A stretch of DNA of 64,000 nt from Bacillus australimaris (GCF_001307105.1 NZ_LGYN01000012.1:124001-188000), one strand, 5' to 3'. Shown: positions 27,660 through 36,390, counted from the stretch's first letter. A program made the numbers and translations. The notes: a model not told the origin generated them from the letters alone.

Positions 27660-28511
27660 TTAACTAAATAAATCTAACTGCTTCGGAGACAAGCTTGAAT
27701 ACGTAATATCCAGCAAATCAATCATCTGCTGGCCATTCGCCGCTGCATCTCCGCCGGAGTTATTATTAAACACGACATAAACATCTTTCGATTGCTGATG
27801 CAAGATGTCGAGATTCTTTTTCCACTCTTTTAATTCAGCTTCATTATATAAATATAAGTACCTCACTTCACGCCAATTCTCATGGTCTGCCGGGTGAAGC
27901 CAGCCCTGTTTATTCCTTCCATGAAAACGGACCAATGTTTTATCACGATGTGTAGCTTGTATCACTGGCGGAATGGAGCCTTCCCCCACTTGCGGTTCAT
28001 CACAGACAGAATGAATCCACCCTTCTTTTTCCATAAAGGACAAGGTCTGCTCATAGAATTCGTCTGAGAACCATGTACGGTTTCGGAATTCAAGGGCACA
28101 TGGAATGTCACCCATCTTCTCCTTACACCATCTTAAATAAAGGACGTGTTCTTTTTTGCAATCAAACCATGGTGGAAATTGAAATAGCACCATGGCGAGT
28201 TTCTTTTCACGAATGAGCGGAGTCAATGAAAGAATAAATGCATCAAACATGTCCTCCTTCGAAGCAAAAGGAATCTCGCCCCTTTGATGTCCAGTCATGC
28301 CTTGGTATGCTTTCACGACAAATTGAAAGGCATCCGGAGTATCCTTTATCCACTTTTCATGATTGCGTTCAGGCTGAACCGCGTAAAAGCTGGCATCGAG
28401 TTCCACAATAGGAAACGTTGACGCGTAGTGAAACAGCTTTTGCGCGCTGCCAATTTTCGGCGGATAAAGACTGTCATGATCCCCCCAGCCAGTTAATCCG
28501 ATATAAATCAT
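27660..28511 (-). CDS. yunF: YunF, DUF72 TIM-barrel protein
   Basis: A 283-residue DUF72 protein with a TIM-barrel fold. It starts IYIGLTGWGDHDSLYP and holds the conserved FPIVELDASFYAVQP, FQFPPWFDCK and FRNRTW motifs, then YVVFNNNSGGDAAANGQQM near the C-terminus. DUF72 proteins are structurally related to endonuclease IV-type barrels, but no activity is proven. The ATG at 28511 has GAGGTG 8 bases upstream; the GTG at 28520 lies inside that site. B. subtilis yunE is absent. Confidence 0.88.
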   Translation of the reverse strand: MIYIGLTGWGDHDSLYPPKIGSAQKLFHYASTFPIVELDASFYAVQPERNHEKWIKDTPDAFQFVVKAYQGMTGHQRGEIPFASKEDMFDAFILSLTPLIREKKLAMVLFQFPPWFDCKKEHVLYLRWCKEKMGDIPCALEFRNRTWFSDEFYEQTLSFMEKEGWIHSVCDEPQVGEGSIPPVIQATHRDKTLVRFHGRNKQGWLHPADHENWREVRYLYLYNEAELKEWKKNLDILHQQSKDVYVVFNNNSGGDAAANGQQMIDLLDITYSSLSPKQLDLFS

Positions 28512-28832
28512 GTTTCTCACCTCTTGCCACTTTCATATATAGACGGCTTCCTCACAGCAAAGCCTTTGTCTTTTGTGATCCCCATATTTCTGAAAGAAAT
28601 TCTTCTGTTTACAACATATCATATTTGCTCGTAATTCTGAATGAAGATGACTGGTGGCACGTGATTTTGTCCTGTCACTCTGTTTGTTTGTCATATTAAT
28701 TAACAACTTTCTATCTAAAATGATTTTAGCTGATAACATAAAATGCATATCAGAGATGTTGACAGTGATTGTCCATTTTTTTATTCATCTTCACCAAGAG
28801 CTATAGCTCTTTACAAAGGAGACCGAGTGGAT
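28512..28832. other. Divergent promoter region between yunF and the PucR/CdaR-type regulator
   Basis: About 320 AT-rich bases. TTGTCA (28688-28693) and TATCTA (28712-28717), 18 bases apart, are a weak plus-strand promoter candidate for the regulator. I see no gene or strong repeat. Confidence 0.35.
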
Positions 28833-29990
28833 ATGAACATAGACAATAACCAATTTGAAATTTTACAAAAAATGGCCAAAACAATTCACAAGCCTGTCTA
28901 TTTATATAACCAGCACGGACGTATTCTCTACACCTCACATACCATGATCACGAGCCCAGAATGGATTCACCTTCTCCCCTTTTTCCGAAGCAGGACAAAC
29001 CACTCGTTTTCGATGATCCAAGTGAAACAAACCTTTTCCGTCTTTCCAATTGATCTAAACGAACAAACATGTGATTACCTTGTCATCCCTTCCTTCATCC
29101 CCCCGCAAAATAAAGCATTGCATGCGACGATTGCAAAAGCGGTAAACGAAATATCGATTGCACGAATGAGACAATATGCCGCCCTGCAAACGACCAAGCG
29201 TGCTAGAAATGAAGGCTTTCGCAGATGGATAGAGAGGTCATCGTCTTCCCAGCAAGACGCCCCACGTCTCGCACAGGCGTTTGGATTAAATGTAGAAAGC
29301 AGCTATTTATGTATAATCTGTCAGCTTGATCAGCTTATTGATGCCGCATTTTTTAAGAAGCAGCAAATGGTTTTAGATCAAGTGATTGACTTGCTCGACA
29401 GCGCCATTGCAAGCAGTCCATTTCCTGCCTTTCTGTTTGTCAAAGGTGATACGGGTGTTGTATTGATGGAGGAGACAGGCAGTTGGTCTGAGATGAGTGA
29501 CAGGCTCATCTCTTTTTTAAAACAGCTGCAGATCCTCGTGAAAATACATGTAAATCACACGATTTCCTTCGGGGTAAGCTTGACCGGCTATCCCATCCCC
29601 CATCTATCCGAGGGCTACAGTGAAGCATTAGAGGCTCTTCAAGCGGGACATCTCTCATCACGAACTGAATATATTCAGTTCTACCAAGCAAAGGATGTAT
29701 CAGATTTACTAAAGCTCATTCCAAAAAAAGATGTCATCACGTTTCACCAGCTACACCTTCACCCGTTATCTGAACCATCACAAGCAGACCAAAGCCTTCT
29801 TCACACCTTATCTGTCTATTTAGAAACCCATTGCCACATTTCAGAAACAGCCAAACGATTGTCAATTCATCGCAACACAGTCATTTATCGACTGGAGAAA
29901 TGCGAGGAATTGCTTCGGATCAGCTTAAAAGATCCTGACGCAACATTGCGGCTGCGCTTAGCCTTCCGTATTCAAAGATTTCTCTCATAA
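28833..29990 (+). CDS. CdaR/PucR-type transcriptional regulator next to an oxalate decarboxylase gene
   Basis: A 385-residue activator-type regulator. The C-terminal helix-turn-helix (HTH_30) is unmistakable: LETHCHISETAKRLSIHRNT followed by VIYRLEKCEELL and a final RLAFRIQRFL. A GGDEF-like middle region (about 170-290) is typical of CdaR/PucR proteins. The first 120 residues are a small sensory domain. It lacks the long PucR N-terminal domain of the B. subtilis purine regulator (531 residues). ATG 28833 lies 11 bases after AGGAG; the GTG at 28827 is an alternative. It lies 77 bases before the oxalate decarboxylase gene on the same strand and probably controls it. Confidence 0.82.
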   Translation: MNIDNNQFEILQKMAKTIHKPVYLYNQHGRILYTSHTMITSPEWIHLLPFFRSRTNHSFSMIQVKQTFSVFPIDLNEQTCDYLVIPSFIPPQNKALHATIAKAVNEISIARMRQYAALQTTKRARNEGFRRWIERSSSSQQDAPRLAQAFGLNVESSYLCIICQLDQLIDAAFFKKQQMVLDQVIDLLDSAIASSPFPAFLFVKGDTGVVLMEETGSWSEMSDRLISFLKQLQILVKIHVNHTISFGVSLTGYPIPHLSEGYSEALEALQAGHLSSRTEYIQFYQAKDVSDLLKLIPKKDVITFHQLHLHPLSEPSQADQSLLHTLSVYLETHCHISETAKRLSIHRNTVIYRLEKCEELLRISLKDPDATLRLRLAFRIQRFLS

Positions 29991-30067
29991 CATCCTGATT
30001 GAATTTTTTCTTCCGACTCTTCATATAGTTTGTAGGAGAAAAGTGAGACGAAAGGGAGGGATGACAA

Positions 30068-31225
30068 ATGGATGAAGAGCTGCGTCACATCCCGCAGCCC
30101 ATTCGAAAGGATGGTGCTGGTGCCACCGATTTAGGCCCGCGCGATGTCCTTCGAGATATAGAGAACCCAGATATGCTCGTACCTCCTAAAACCGATGCCG
30201 GAACAATCCCTAATTTAAAATTTTCATATTCTGATACACACATGCAATTGAATCATGGCGGCTGGTCGAGGGAAATTACGAAGCGAGAGCTGCCTGTTTC
30301 AACAACGATTGCGGGTGTCAACATGCGGCTCACACGCGGAGGCGTTCGTGAGCTTCATTGGCATAAGCAGGCGGAATGGGCGTATATGATTTTAGGCAAA
30401 GCTCGCATCACATCTGTAGATGCACAAGGGCGAAATATGATCGCTGATGTTGAAGAGGGTGATCTGTGGTATTTTCCACCTGGTATCCCGCACTCCATAC
30501 AAGGACTTGAGGATGGGTGTGAATTTCTTTTAGTGTTTGACGATGGCGCTTTTTCTGAATTTGATACATTCACGATTACAGACTGGTTTGCCCATACACC
30601 AAAAGATATTCTCTCCGCCAATTTTGGTGTCCCTCAGAAAATGTTCGAGCATATTCCGAATAAGCAGCGCTATATGTTTCAAGGATCGCCGCCGGCATCA
30701 TTAGAAAGCCAATTCGTATCTGATCCATACGGCAGCATCCAGCCACCATTTACGCATAAGCTTCTTCACCAAGAACCGCTGACGACCTCTGGCGGGACAG
30801 TCCGAATTGTCGATTCGCGGAATTTTCCGATTTCAATAACCATTGCAGCTGCACTAGTTGAAGTAAAACCTGGCGGCATGAGAGAAATGCACTGGCACCC
30901 TAATAATGATGAGTGGCAATATTATTTAACCGGTACGGCCAAAATGACGGTTTTTGGAGCAGGAGGTACTGCCCGAACCTTTAATTACAGAGCAGGTGAT
31001 GTGGGATATGTTCCATTTGGTATGGGGCATTACATCCAAAATATTGGCCAAACGAGCCTTTGGTTTTTAGAGATTTTTAAAAGTGATCGGTTTGAAGATA
31101 TTTCGTTGAATCAGTGGATGGCCTTAACCCCTCCTCAATTAGTAAAAGAGCATTTACACGTAGATGATGCGATGATTCGTGCGCTTCATAAAGAAAAATC
31201 ACCTGTCGTTAAATATGAGAGGTAA
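30068..31225 (+). CDS. Oxalate decarboxylase (bicupin, OxdC/OxdD type)
   Basis: A 385-residue bicupin that splits oxalate to formate and CO2 using two manganese ions, consuming a proton. Cupin 1 ligands are H97, H99, E103 and H142; cupin 2 ligands are H275, H277, E282 and H321. These sit exactly two positions after the B. subtilis OxdC ligands. The active-site lid reads SEFDT at 163-167, in place of SENST, with the catalytic glutamate kept at 164. There is no signal peptide. GGGAGGG precedes the ATG. The regulator upstream may sense oxalate or a related acid. Confidence 0.93.
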   Translation: MDEELRHIPQPIRKDGAGATDLGPRDVLRDIENPDMLVPPKTDAGTIPNLKFSYSDTHMQLNHGGWSREITKRELPVSTTIAGVNMRLTRGGVRELHWHKQAEWAYMILGKARITSVDAQGRNMIADVEEGDLWYFPPGIPHSIQGLEDGCEFLLVFDDGAFSEFDTFTITDWFAHTPKDILSANFGVPQKMFEHIPNKQRYMFQGSPPASLESQFVSDPYGSIQPPFTHKLLHQEPLTTSGGTVRIVDSRNFPISITIAAALVEVKPGGMREMHWHPNNDEWQYYLTGTAKMTVFGAGGTARTFNYRAGDVGYVPFGMGHYIQNIGQTSLWFLEIFKSDRFEDISLNQWMALTPPQLVKEHLHVDDAMIRALHKEKSPVVKYER

Positions 31226-31243
31226 TGCTATATCATGATAAAA

Positions 31244-31470
31244 AACCGATCATCTAAAAATGATCGGTTCAAATTGTTGACAAAGTGCTAAAATGATGTT
31301 TATTTTAGCACTTTGTCTTCTTTTCAGCGTGATAGAAAACCTTTGCAGTCTAGGAAGGACGAGCACTGGCGCGGAGCGAATTTGACATTCGTGAGCACCA
31401 GCGCGCAGACCTGACAACGAATGCGAGGGTTTGTCTACACGCTGAACCGATCATCTAAAAATGATCGGTT
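31244..31470 (+). repeat. Structured terminator-inserted element, copy 1
   Basis: A 175-bp core (31270-31444) starts CAAATTGTTGAC and ends CACGCTG. It is flanked by two identical 26-bp copies of a terminator hairpin (31244-31269 and 31445-31470), built from AACCGATCAT and ATGATCGGTT arms. The core holds a 16-bp perfect hairpin near 31279-31317 and a closed branched fold from CAGCGTG (31325-31331) to CACGCTG. The outer A-tract and T-tract of the original terminator remain on the outside. It lies between the convergent oxalate decarboxylase and Nep1-like genes. The same core occurs at 36.2 and 61.7 kb in the same orientation. Confidence 0.9.
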
Positions 31471-31492
31471 TTCTTTCATGGTTCACCTTATC

Positions 31493-32221
31493 TTATCGAT
31501 ACCAAGCTTTTGCTAAATTGTTTTTAAAATTACTGTCTTTGAATGGTACGTTGGCACTACCAAAGTCTGTCGTATTCAATGCATGTCTTGCAGCCGGCGT
31601 TAGATCATCCCAGCCAATTAAAGGCTGCATCCCTTTTCCGCTCACATTGCCGCTTACATCTAACTCGTGATTCAATGGCCAGTTGCTATCATAACCAACC
31701 AAAGGATTTGTCCCTAAAATACTTGCTGCACTCGGTGCTGCTTTCTTATATTGCCCATGTCCTGAGTAAGCAATCGATTGAACACGCGGGTTGGCTACAG
31801 CTGGGTTGTCAATCCAAACGACAATGGATTCCCAATCATGACGATGGCCAAAGCCTGGTGAAGGATTATCTTTTGGGAAATACCAAGCATACATAATCGC
31901 CCAGCTGCCATTGTACCAATCTGAACGTGAATATACTTGACCGATATTACTGCTGCATCCACCATTATGTGAACCGCTCGTTTTTAACCCTCTGCTAGTG
32001 TTTCCAGCAGCATCTACAGCTGGGAATGGTACACATCCATGCCATACTTTCAAATAAGGCTGAAATTTTTTCGCAGCTTTTTGTGTAACAGTTGTTGGGT
32101 TGACCTCTCTAAAACCAACTACCTTGTCATGATCAATTTCTGCCGCATGAACTGCTGATGGCACTGCGGTACTAAACATGGTGACGATTAAAAATATAAT
32201 AGCAAACAGAAACTTCTTCAT
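31493..32221 (-). CDS. Nep1-like (NPP1 family) secreted protein
   Basis: A 242-residue secreted protein. A signal peptide (residues 1-26, ending VHAAE) precedes a necrosis-inducing-protein domain. The heptapeptide GHRHDWE is intact at 125-131, and the conserved cysteine pair is C63 and C89, as in type 1 proteins. In plant pathogens this family binds plant sphingolipids and damages dicot membranes; many bacterial members have no known role. AAAAGGGG lies before the ATG. It is monocistronic, with copy 1 of the repeat at its 3' side. Toxicity of this member cannot be judged from sequence. Confidence 0.9.
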   Translation of the reverse strand: MKKFLFAIIFLIVTMFSTAVPSAVHAAEIDHDKVVGFREVNPTTVTQKAAKKFQPYLKVWHGCVPFPAVDAAGNTSRGLKTSGSHNGGCSSNIGQVYSRSDWYNGSWAIMYAWYFPKDNPSPGFGHRHDWESIVVWIDNPAVANPRVQSIAYSGHGQYKKAAPSAASILGTNPLVGYDSNWPLNHELDVSGNVSGKGMQPLIGWDDLTPAARHALNTTDFGSANVPFKDSNFKNNLAKAWYR

Positions 32222-32492
32222 TTTCTATCCCCTTTTCTCTTAATTTTCTCAGTTACCTCATGCTGTCGAGTTTGATGTTACCATTGCGAAAAAAACCAAT
32301 CAATCATTTTTTACACAAAATGTATAATTCAGTATTTTATTAACAAGTTTTTGTTGATTCAATAGACCTAAATATATTGTTTATCTCTGAGAAAAAGGTA
32401 TAAATATTGATAAAACTCAATATTCATTTAGATAAAATATGAAATACATACTATTTCTAATTGGAATTTTTCTAAATACTTTTCATTCCATA

Positions 32493-32521
32493 AAAAAAAG
32501 ATTGTAGATCAACTACAATCT
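32493..32521 (-). terminator. Terminator of the MFS transporter gene
   Basis: On the minus strand AGATTGTAG / CTACAATCT is followed by eight T; the stem overlaps the end of the transporter gene. Confidence 0.85.
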
Positions 32522-33712
32522 CCCTCCCGCTGCTGATGCATGCTGCACTTTTTTCCCCCACATGATGGATGCAGCGAAACTGACGCAAAGCACCAATGTT
32601 CCAAACATAAACGGAAACTCAATATTCACATCAAATAATATACCCGCTAAACTCGGTCCGACGATATTGGCAAGGCTCATAAAGGAAGTATTGAGACCAC
32701 CGGCTACCCCTTGCTGATTGCCTGCCATTTTGGACAGCAATGTATTGAGGGCTGGACGGACAAATGAAGTCGCCGACAAAAATAAAATCGAACCTGTAAA
32801 GATCCACCAAAAGGACGGCGCAAAACGGCAGGCGATCAACATAAAAGCCGCACCTAACAGCGCATAACGTACGACTCTCATCTCCCCAAGTCGTTTCACA
32901 CAGGCATTCACTAACGCACCTTGGACAAGCACTCCAGCAAGACCCGCAATCGTAATCACAAACGCAATATCCTTTGGTGAAAATTCGTGTTTTTGGTCTA
33001 CATATAAGCCAAAAATCGATTCAAAATGGATGATCCCAAAATTAAGGACAAAGGCCAATATAAACAAAAAGCCGTATGATGTCTTTAGGGCTTGGATCAT
33101 TTGCACAAAAGGATTGAAATGAATATCCTTGTTGAGCCGCGCCTCTTCCTGCTTTTCCTTTGTTAATGTTTCAGGTAAGAATAGGATGGATAACAAGGTG
33201 GAAAGAGCGGCAAAGGAGCCGGCAATGAGAAAAGGAAAAGCGATCCCAAACTCAACCAAATAACCGCCAACGCCCGGCCCAATGACAAAACCTAGTGTCA
33301 TTGCTGCACTAAATAGCCCCATTCCTTTCCCTCGGTCCTTTTCACTTGTGATATCTGCGATGTATGCAAACATGGCTGGCATGAGCAAGGCCCCGGCTGC
33401 ACCGGCTAAAAACCGTGACACAAACAGCATCCAAAGCTGATCGGCAAAGGCAAAAATAAATTGGGCAATGGTAAAACCCGCGATCCCGGCAATGATCAAT
33501 TTTCTTCGTCCAAATCGATCGGTCAGTGCACCGGCAATCGGTGATAACGCAAATTGTGTAAGACCTGTTGCAGCGACGAGGAAACCGAGCGTTTTTCCTG
33601 TTGCACCAAAGGCTTCAATGTAACTCGGCATGACAGGTACAATGAGGCCAAAGCCAAGCATGGCAATAAAAATATTGAGCATCAAAATGTATAATCTGCC
33701 CATCTTCTTCAT
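32513..33712 (-). CDS. MFS multidrug efflux transporter (Bmr/Blt/NorA-like)
   Basis: A 399-residue 12-helix transporter of the DHA1 drug:H+ antiporter family. The family motif A is GALTDRFGRRKLIIAGI between helices 2 and 3 (about 61-77), and motif C is LGFVIGPGVGGYL in helix 5 (about 135-147). The N-terminal half resembles Bmr strongly. AAAGAGG lies 8 bases before the ATG. There is no adjacent MerR- or MarR-type regulator, so its inducer is unknown. Substrates are probably cationic drugs or dyes by family knowledge only. Confidence 0.87.
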   Translation of the reverse strand: MKKMGRLYILMLNIFIAMLGFGLIVPVMPSYIEAFGATGKTLGFLVAATGLTQFALSPIAGALTDRFGRRKLIIAGIAGFTIAQFIFAFADQLWMLFVSRFLAGAAGALLMPAMFAYIADITSEKDRGKGMGLFSAAMTLGFVIGPGVGGYLVEFGIAFPFLIAGSFAALSTLLSILFLPETLTKEKQEEARLNKDIHFNPFVQMIQALKTSYGFLFILAFVLNFGIIHFESIFGLYVDQKHEFSPKDIAFVITIAGLAGVLVQGALVNACVKRLGEMRVVRYALLGAAFMLIACRFAPSFWWIFTGSILFLSATSFVRPALNTLLSKMAGNQQGVAGGLNTSFMSLANIVGPSLAGILFDVNIEFPFMFGTLVLCVSFAASIMWGKKVQHASAAGGRL

Positions 33713-33834
33713 ACAAAAAACCTCTTTCTACAAAATAAATGAAAATGATGACAAAAATAATGAGAACTTCTCCAGTATAGCGATATCCTCGTCTATAAGT
33801 CTAGTTTTTCAAAAAATAGCGTTCTTTTCCAAAT

Positions 33835-33861
33835 GAAAAATACCCGCCAATGGCGAGTATG
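33835..33861 (-). terminator. Terminator of pucG
   Basis: On the minus strand ATACTCGCC / GGCGGGTAT with a three-base loop is followed by TTTTT. Confidence 0.85.
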
Positions 33862-33880
33862 AAGGATCTCTTTATTCAGC

Positions 33881-35098
33881 TTATTCATAGATAGAAAGAG
33901 CTGCCTGAAGCCCAGCCCCGCAATTGATAGACGCACCGTGTTTGATGAGGATCGCTTCAAGACCTGCTAAAACAAACAGCACATTTTCCTTTCGGCAGCT
34001 GTAGCCCATGGTGCCAATTCTCCATATACGCCCAGCGAGCGGTCCAAAGGAGCTTGCAATTTCAATCCCAAAATGATGGAGCAGGTCGGCCCGTACTGCT
34101 TCTCCATCAATACCATTTGGAATGACAATGCATGTCACAACCGGCATTTTACAATCTGGATCACCAAACAATTCAAGCCCCATCGCTTCAAGACCTTTCA
34201 TCAAGGCTTTCTCATGATACGTGTGCCTTTGAAAACGCTCAGACAGCCCTTCTTCCAACACTAGACGAACCCCTTCTCGCAGTGCATAGAGCATCGTTGT
34301 CGCTTCTGTGTGATGATTTAATCGTCTTGGGCTCCAGTAATCCTGAAGCTGGCTTAAATCAAAGTAATTGCTTTTGATTGGAGAAATATCGATCTGTTTT
34401 TGTAATTCTTCCTCTGTCGCAATTCCTTTTTCTACTTTCTTTCTCGCTTCAATGACAGCTGCCACCCGGTCATTATACGTAATAGGTGACATGCCTGATG
34501 GAACAGATAAGCATTTCTGTGTGCCGCCAATCGCCGCATCAATGTTCCATTCATCCACTTTTACTTCGACACCGCCAATGGTTGCCACAGCGTCTACAAT
34601 AAACAGCGCATCAAATGCCCGGCACGCTTCACCGATTTGCTTGAGCGGCTGCAATCGCCCGGTGGATGTTTCACCATGAACCATTGCAACGATTTTAGGC
34701 TTGACCTGCTTTATTTCTTGGATGATATCGTTAGGATCAAAAACCGTCCCCCATTCACATTCCATAGTATGTACCTCAGCACCATAGCGCTGCCCTATTT
34801 CAATGAGCAGGTGACCGAAGCGTCCAAAGACAGGCACAAGCATCGAATCACCCGGCTCAATCACGCTGGCAAGCACAGCTTCAAGCCCTGAACGGGACGT
34901 ACCATCAATAGGATAAGCCCATTTGTTTTCCGTTTGAAAAAGTGACCTTAATAAAATCATCGTTTCATTCATCAAGTGTGTAAATGCTGGATCAAATTGA
35001 CCGAGAATTGGGGTGCTCATCACACGGAGCACTCGCGGATCTACTTCTACTGGCCCCGGTGTCATAATGGTTCTTGAAGGTGTGTGCAGTTCTTTCAC
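33881..35098 (-). CDS. pucG: (S)-ureidoglycine--glyoxylate aminotransferase
   Basis: A 405-residue class V PLP aminotransferase of the purine-degradation route. TIMTPGPVEVDPRVLR at the N-terminus, VDAVATIGGVEVKVDEW, and the PLP lysine in GGTQKCLSVPSGM identify it; overall it is very close to B. subtilis PucG. It transfers an amino group between ureidoglycine and glyoxylate in ureide catabolism. The GTG at 35098 has AGAGG 9 bases upstream; the ATG at 35107 is only three bases from it. No other puc gene is near. It stands alone, divergent from bsn, where B. subtilis keeps pucG-pucF-bsn. Confidence 0.92.
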   Translation of the reverse strand: MKELHTPSRTIMTPGPVEVDPRVLRVMSTPILGQFDPAFTHLMNETMILLRSLFQTENKWAYPIDGTSRSGLEAVLASVIEPGDSMLVPVFGRFGHLLIEIGQRYGAEVHTMECEWGTVFDPNDIIQEIKQVKPKIVAMVHGETSTGRLQPLKQIGEACRAFDALFIVDAVATIGGVEVKVDEWNIDAAIGGTQKCLSVPSGMSPITYNDRVAAVIEARKKVEKGIATEEELQKQIDISPIKSNYFDLSQLQDYWSPRRLNHHTEATTMLYALREGVRLVLEEGLSERFQRHTYHEKALMKGLEAMGLELFGDPDCKMPVVTCIVIPNGIDGEAVRADLLHHFGIEIASSFGPLAGRIWRIGTMGYSCRKENVLFVLAGLEAILIKHGASINCGAGLQAALSIYE

Positions 35099-35278
35099 GT
35101 TATCCATCCTCTCCCTTGCTGTCCATCCTTATATGCCCACTTATACAGGAATGCTTCTAAAATAGCAATCTCTTTTCTCACGAATTGATTACATAAAATT
35201 TACGATAAATCCATTTATTTCTTCATGGTAATGTGATAGAAATAAAGAGAATACATTCCCTATCAAGGAGGAAATCGA

Positions 35279-36157
35279 ATGAAGAGAACATTATTTGGAA
35301 CTGTCGCCGCCGGAATCATGATATTCGGTACATTCGCCGCCCCGCTGCCCCCAGCTGCAAATGCTCAAGGTTTCACGCTGAATGAACCAAGTCAAACGAT
35401 CACCTTTTCCCCGTTACAACTTCAAAACGAAACATCTGCACAGCAAACACAAACAGCTGCCACAAGTCAAACCGATTCCTATTACCAATCTGCTGCTGGC
35501 AAATCAGGACCCACTCTTAAAAAGGCTTTACACGATATCATTGATGATCATACACAGCTATCCTACAGCCAGGTTTGGGATGCATTAAAGAAAACAGATG
35601 AAGACCCCAATAACCCAAACAATGTGCTGCTGCTTTATAGTGGTGTCTCCCGCTCAAAACAAGCGAATGGTGGAAATGTCGGTCAGTGGAACCGGGAGCA
35701 TGTATGGGCCAAGTCTCATGGCAATTTTGGGACAAGCCAAGGGCCTGGGACAGATCTCCACCACCTTCGTGCGACAGATGTGCAAACGAATAGCACACGT
35801 GGAAATTTAGATTTTGACACGGGCGGTAATGAATACAAAGGGGCGCCGGGCAATTTCTACGACAGCGACTCATTCGAACCTCACAGCCGGGTCAAAGGAG
35901 ATGTTGCGAGAATGCTCTTTTATATGGCGGTTCGCTACGAGGGTGATGACCGCTTTCCAGATCTAGAATTGAACGACAAAGTGAATAATGGAAGCTCCCC
36001 TCTTCACGGTAAAATGTCTGTGCTTCTCAAATGGCACAAGCAAGACCCAGTCGATCAAATCGAACGGAATCGCAACGAGATCATATATCAAACGTATCAG
36101 CACAACCGCAATCCTTTTATCGATCACCCTGAATGGGCAAGCGCAATTTGGGAATAA
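35279..36157 (+). CDS. bsn: Secreted endonuclease I-family nuclease (Bsn/YurI)
   Basis: A 292-residue extracellular nuclease of the endonuclease I (EndA/NucM) family that degrades RNA and DNA. A signal peptide (about 1-30, ending ANAQG) and an acidic, glutamine-rich linker come first. The catalytic core follows: WNREHVWAKSHGNFGT with the catalytic histidine, LHHLRATDVQTNSTRGNLDFD, and QHNRNPFIDHPEWASAIWE at the end. AAGGAGG precedes the ATG. It is convergent with an FhuF-like gene, with copy 2 of the repeat between them. Confidence 0.93.
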   Translation: MKRTLFGTVAAGIMIFGTFAAPLPPAANAQGFTLNEPSQTITFSPLQLQNETSAQQTQTAATSQTDSYYQSAAGKSGPTLKKALHDIIDDHTQLSYSQVWDALKKTDEDPNNPNNVLLLYSGVSRSKQANGGNVGQWNREHVWAKSHGNFGTSQGPGTDLHHLRATDVQTNSTRGNLDFDTGGNEYKGAPGNFYDSDSFEPHSRVKGDVARMLFYMAVRYEGDDRFPDLELNDKVNNGSSPLHGKMSVLLKWHKQDPVDQIERNRNEIIYQTYQHNRNPFIDHPEWASAIWE

Positions 36158-36160
36158 AAA

Positions 36161-36390
36161 AAGCACTGCTATGAGCAAGCAGTGCTTCAGATTGTTGACA
36201 AAAGTCTAAAATGATCTTTATTTTAGACTTTTGTCTTCTTTTCAGCGTGACCTGAAAACCTTTGCAGTCTAGGAAGGACGAGTACCGGAGCGGAGCGAAT
36301 TTGACATTCGTGAGCACCGGAGCGCAGACCTGACACCGAATGCGAGGGTTTGTCCGCGCGCTGAGGCACTGCTACGAGCAAGCAGTGCCT
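36161..36390 (+). repeat. Structured terminator-inserted element, copy 2
   Basis: A 176-bp core (36188-36363) with the same boundaries as copy 1 (CAGATTGTTGAC to CGCGCTG). It is flanked by 27-bp copies of another hairpin (36161-36187 and 36364-36390). The flanks differ at three places: two form a compensated A-T to G-C pair in the stem and one is in the loop. The core stem bases near 36195-36233 differ from copies 1 and 3, but in a paired way. The right-hand hairpin contains the last codons and stop of the FhuF-like gene. Confidence 0.9.

Noticed and set aside
28833..29990. Regulator as the purine regulator PucR itself
   Set aside because: It is about 145 residues shorter, lacks the PucR N-terminal domain and lies beside an oxalate decarboxylase gene; only the C-terminal DNA-binding part is shared.
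36117..36317. Minus-strand open frame of 66 codons across repeat copy 2
   Set aside because: It lies mostly in the structured non-coding repeat, and similar frames appear in the other copies only because the DNA is repeated. No ribosome site.
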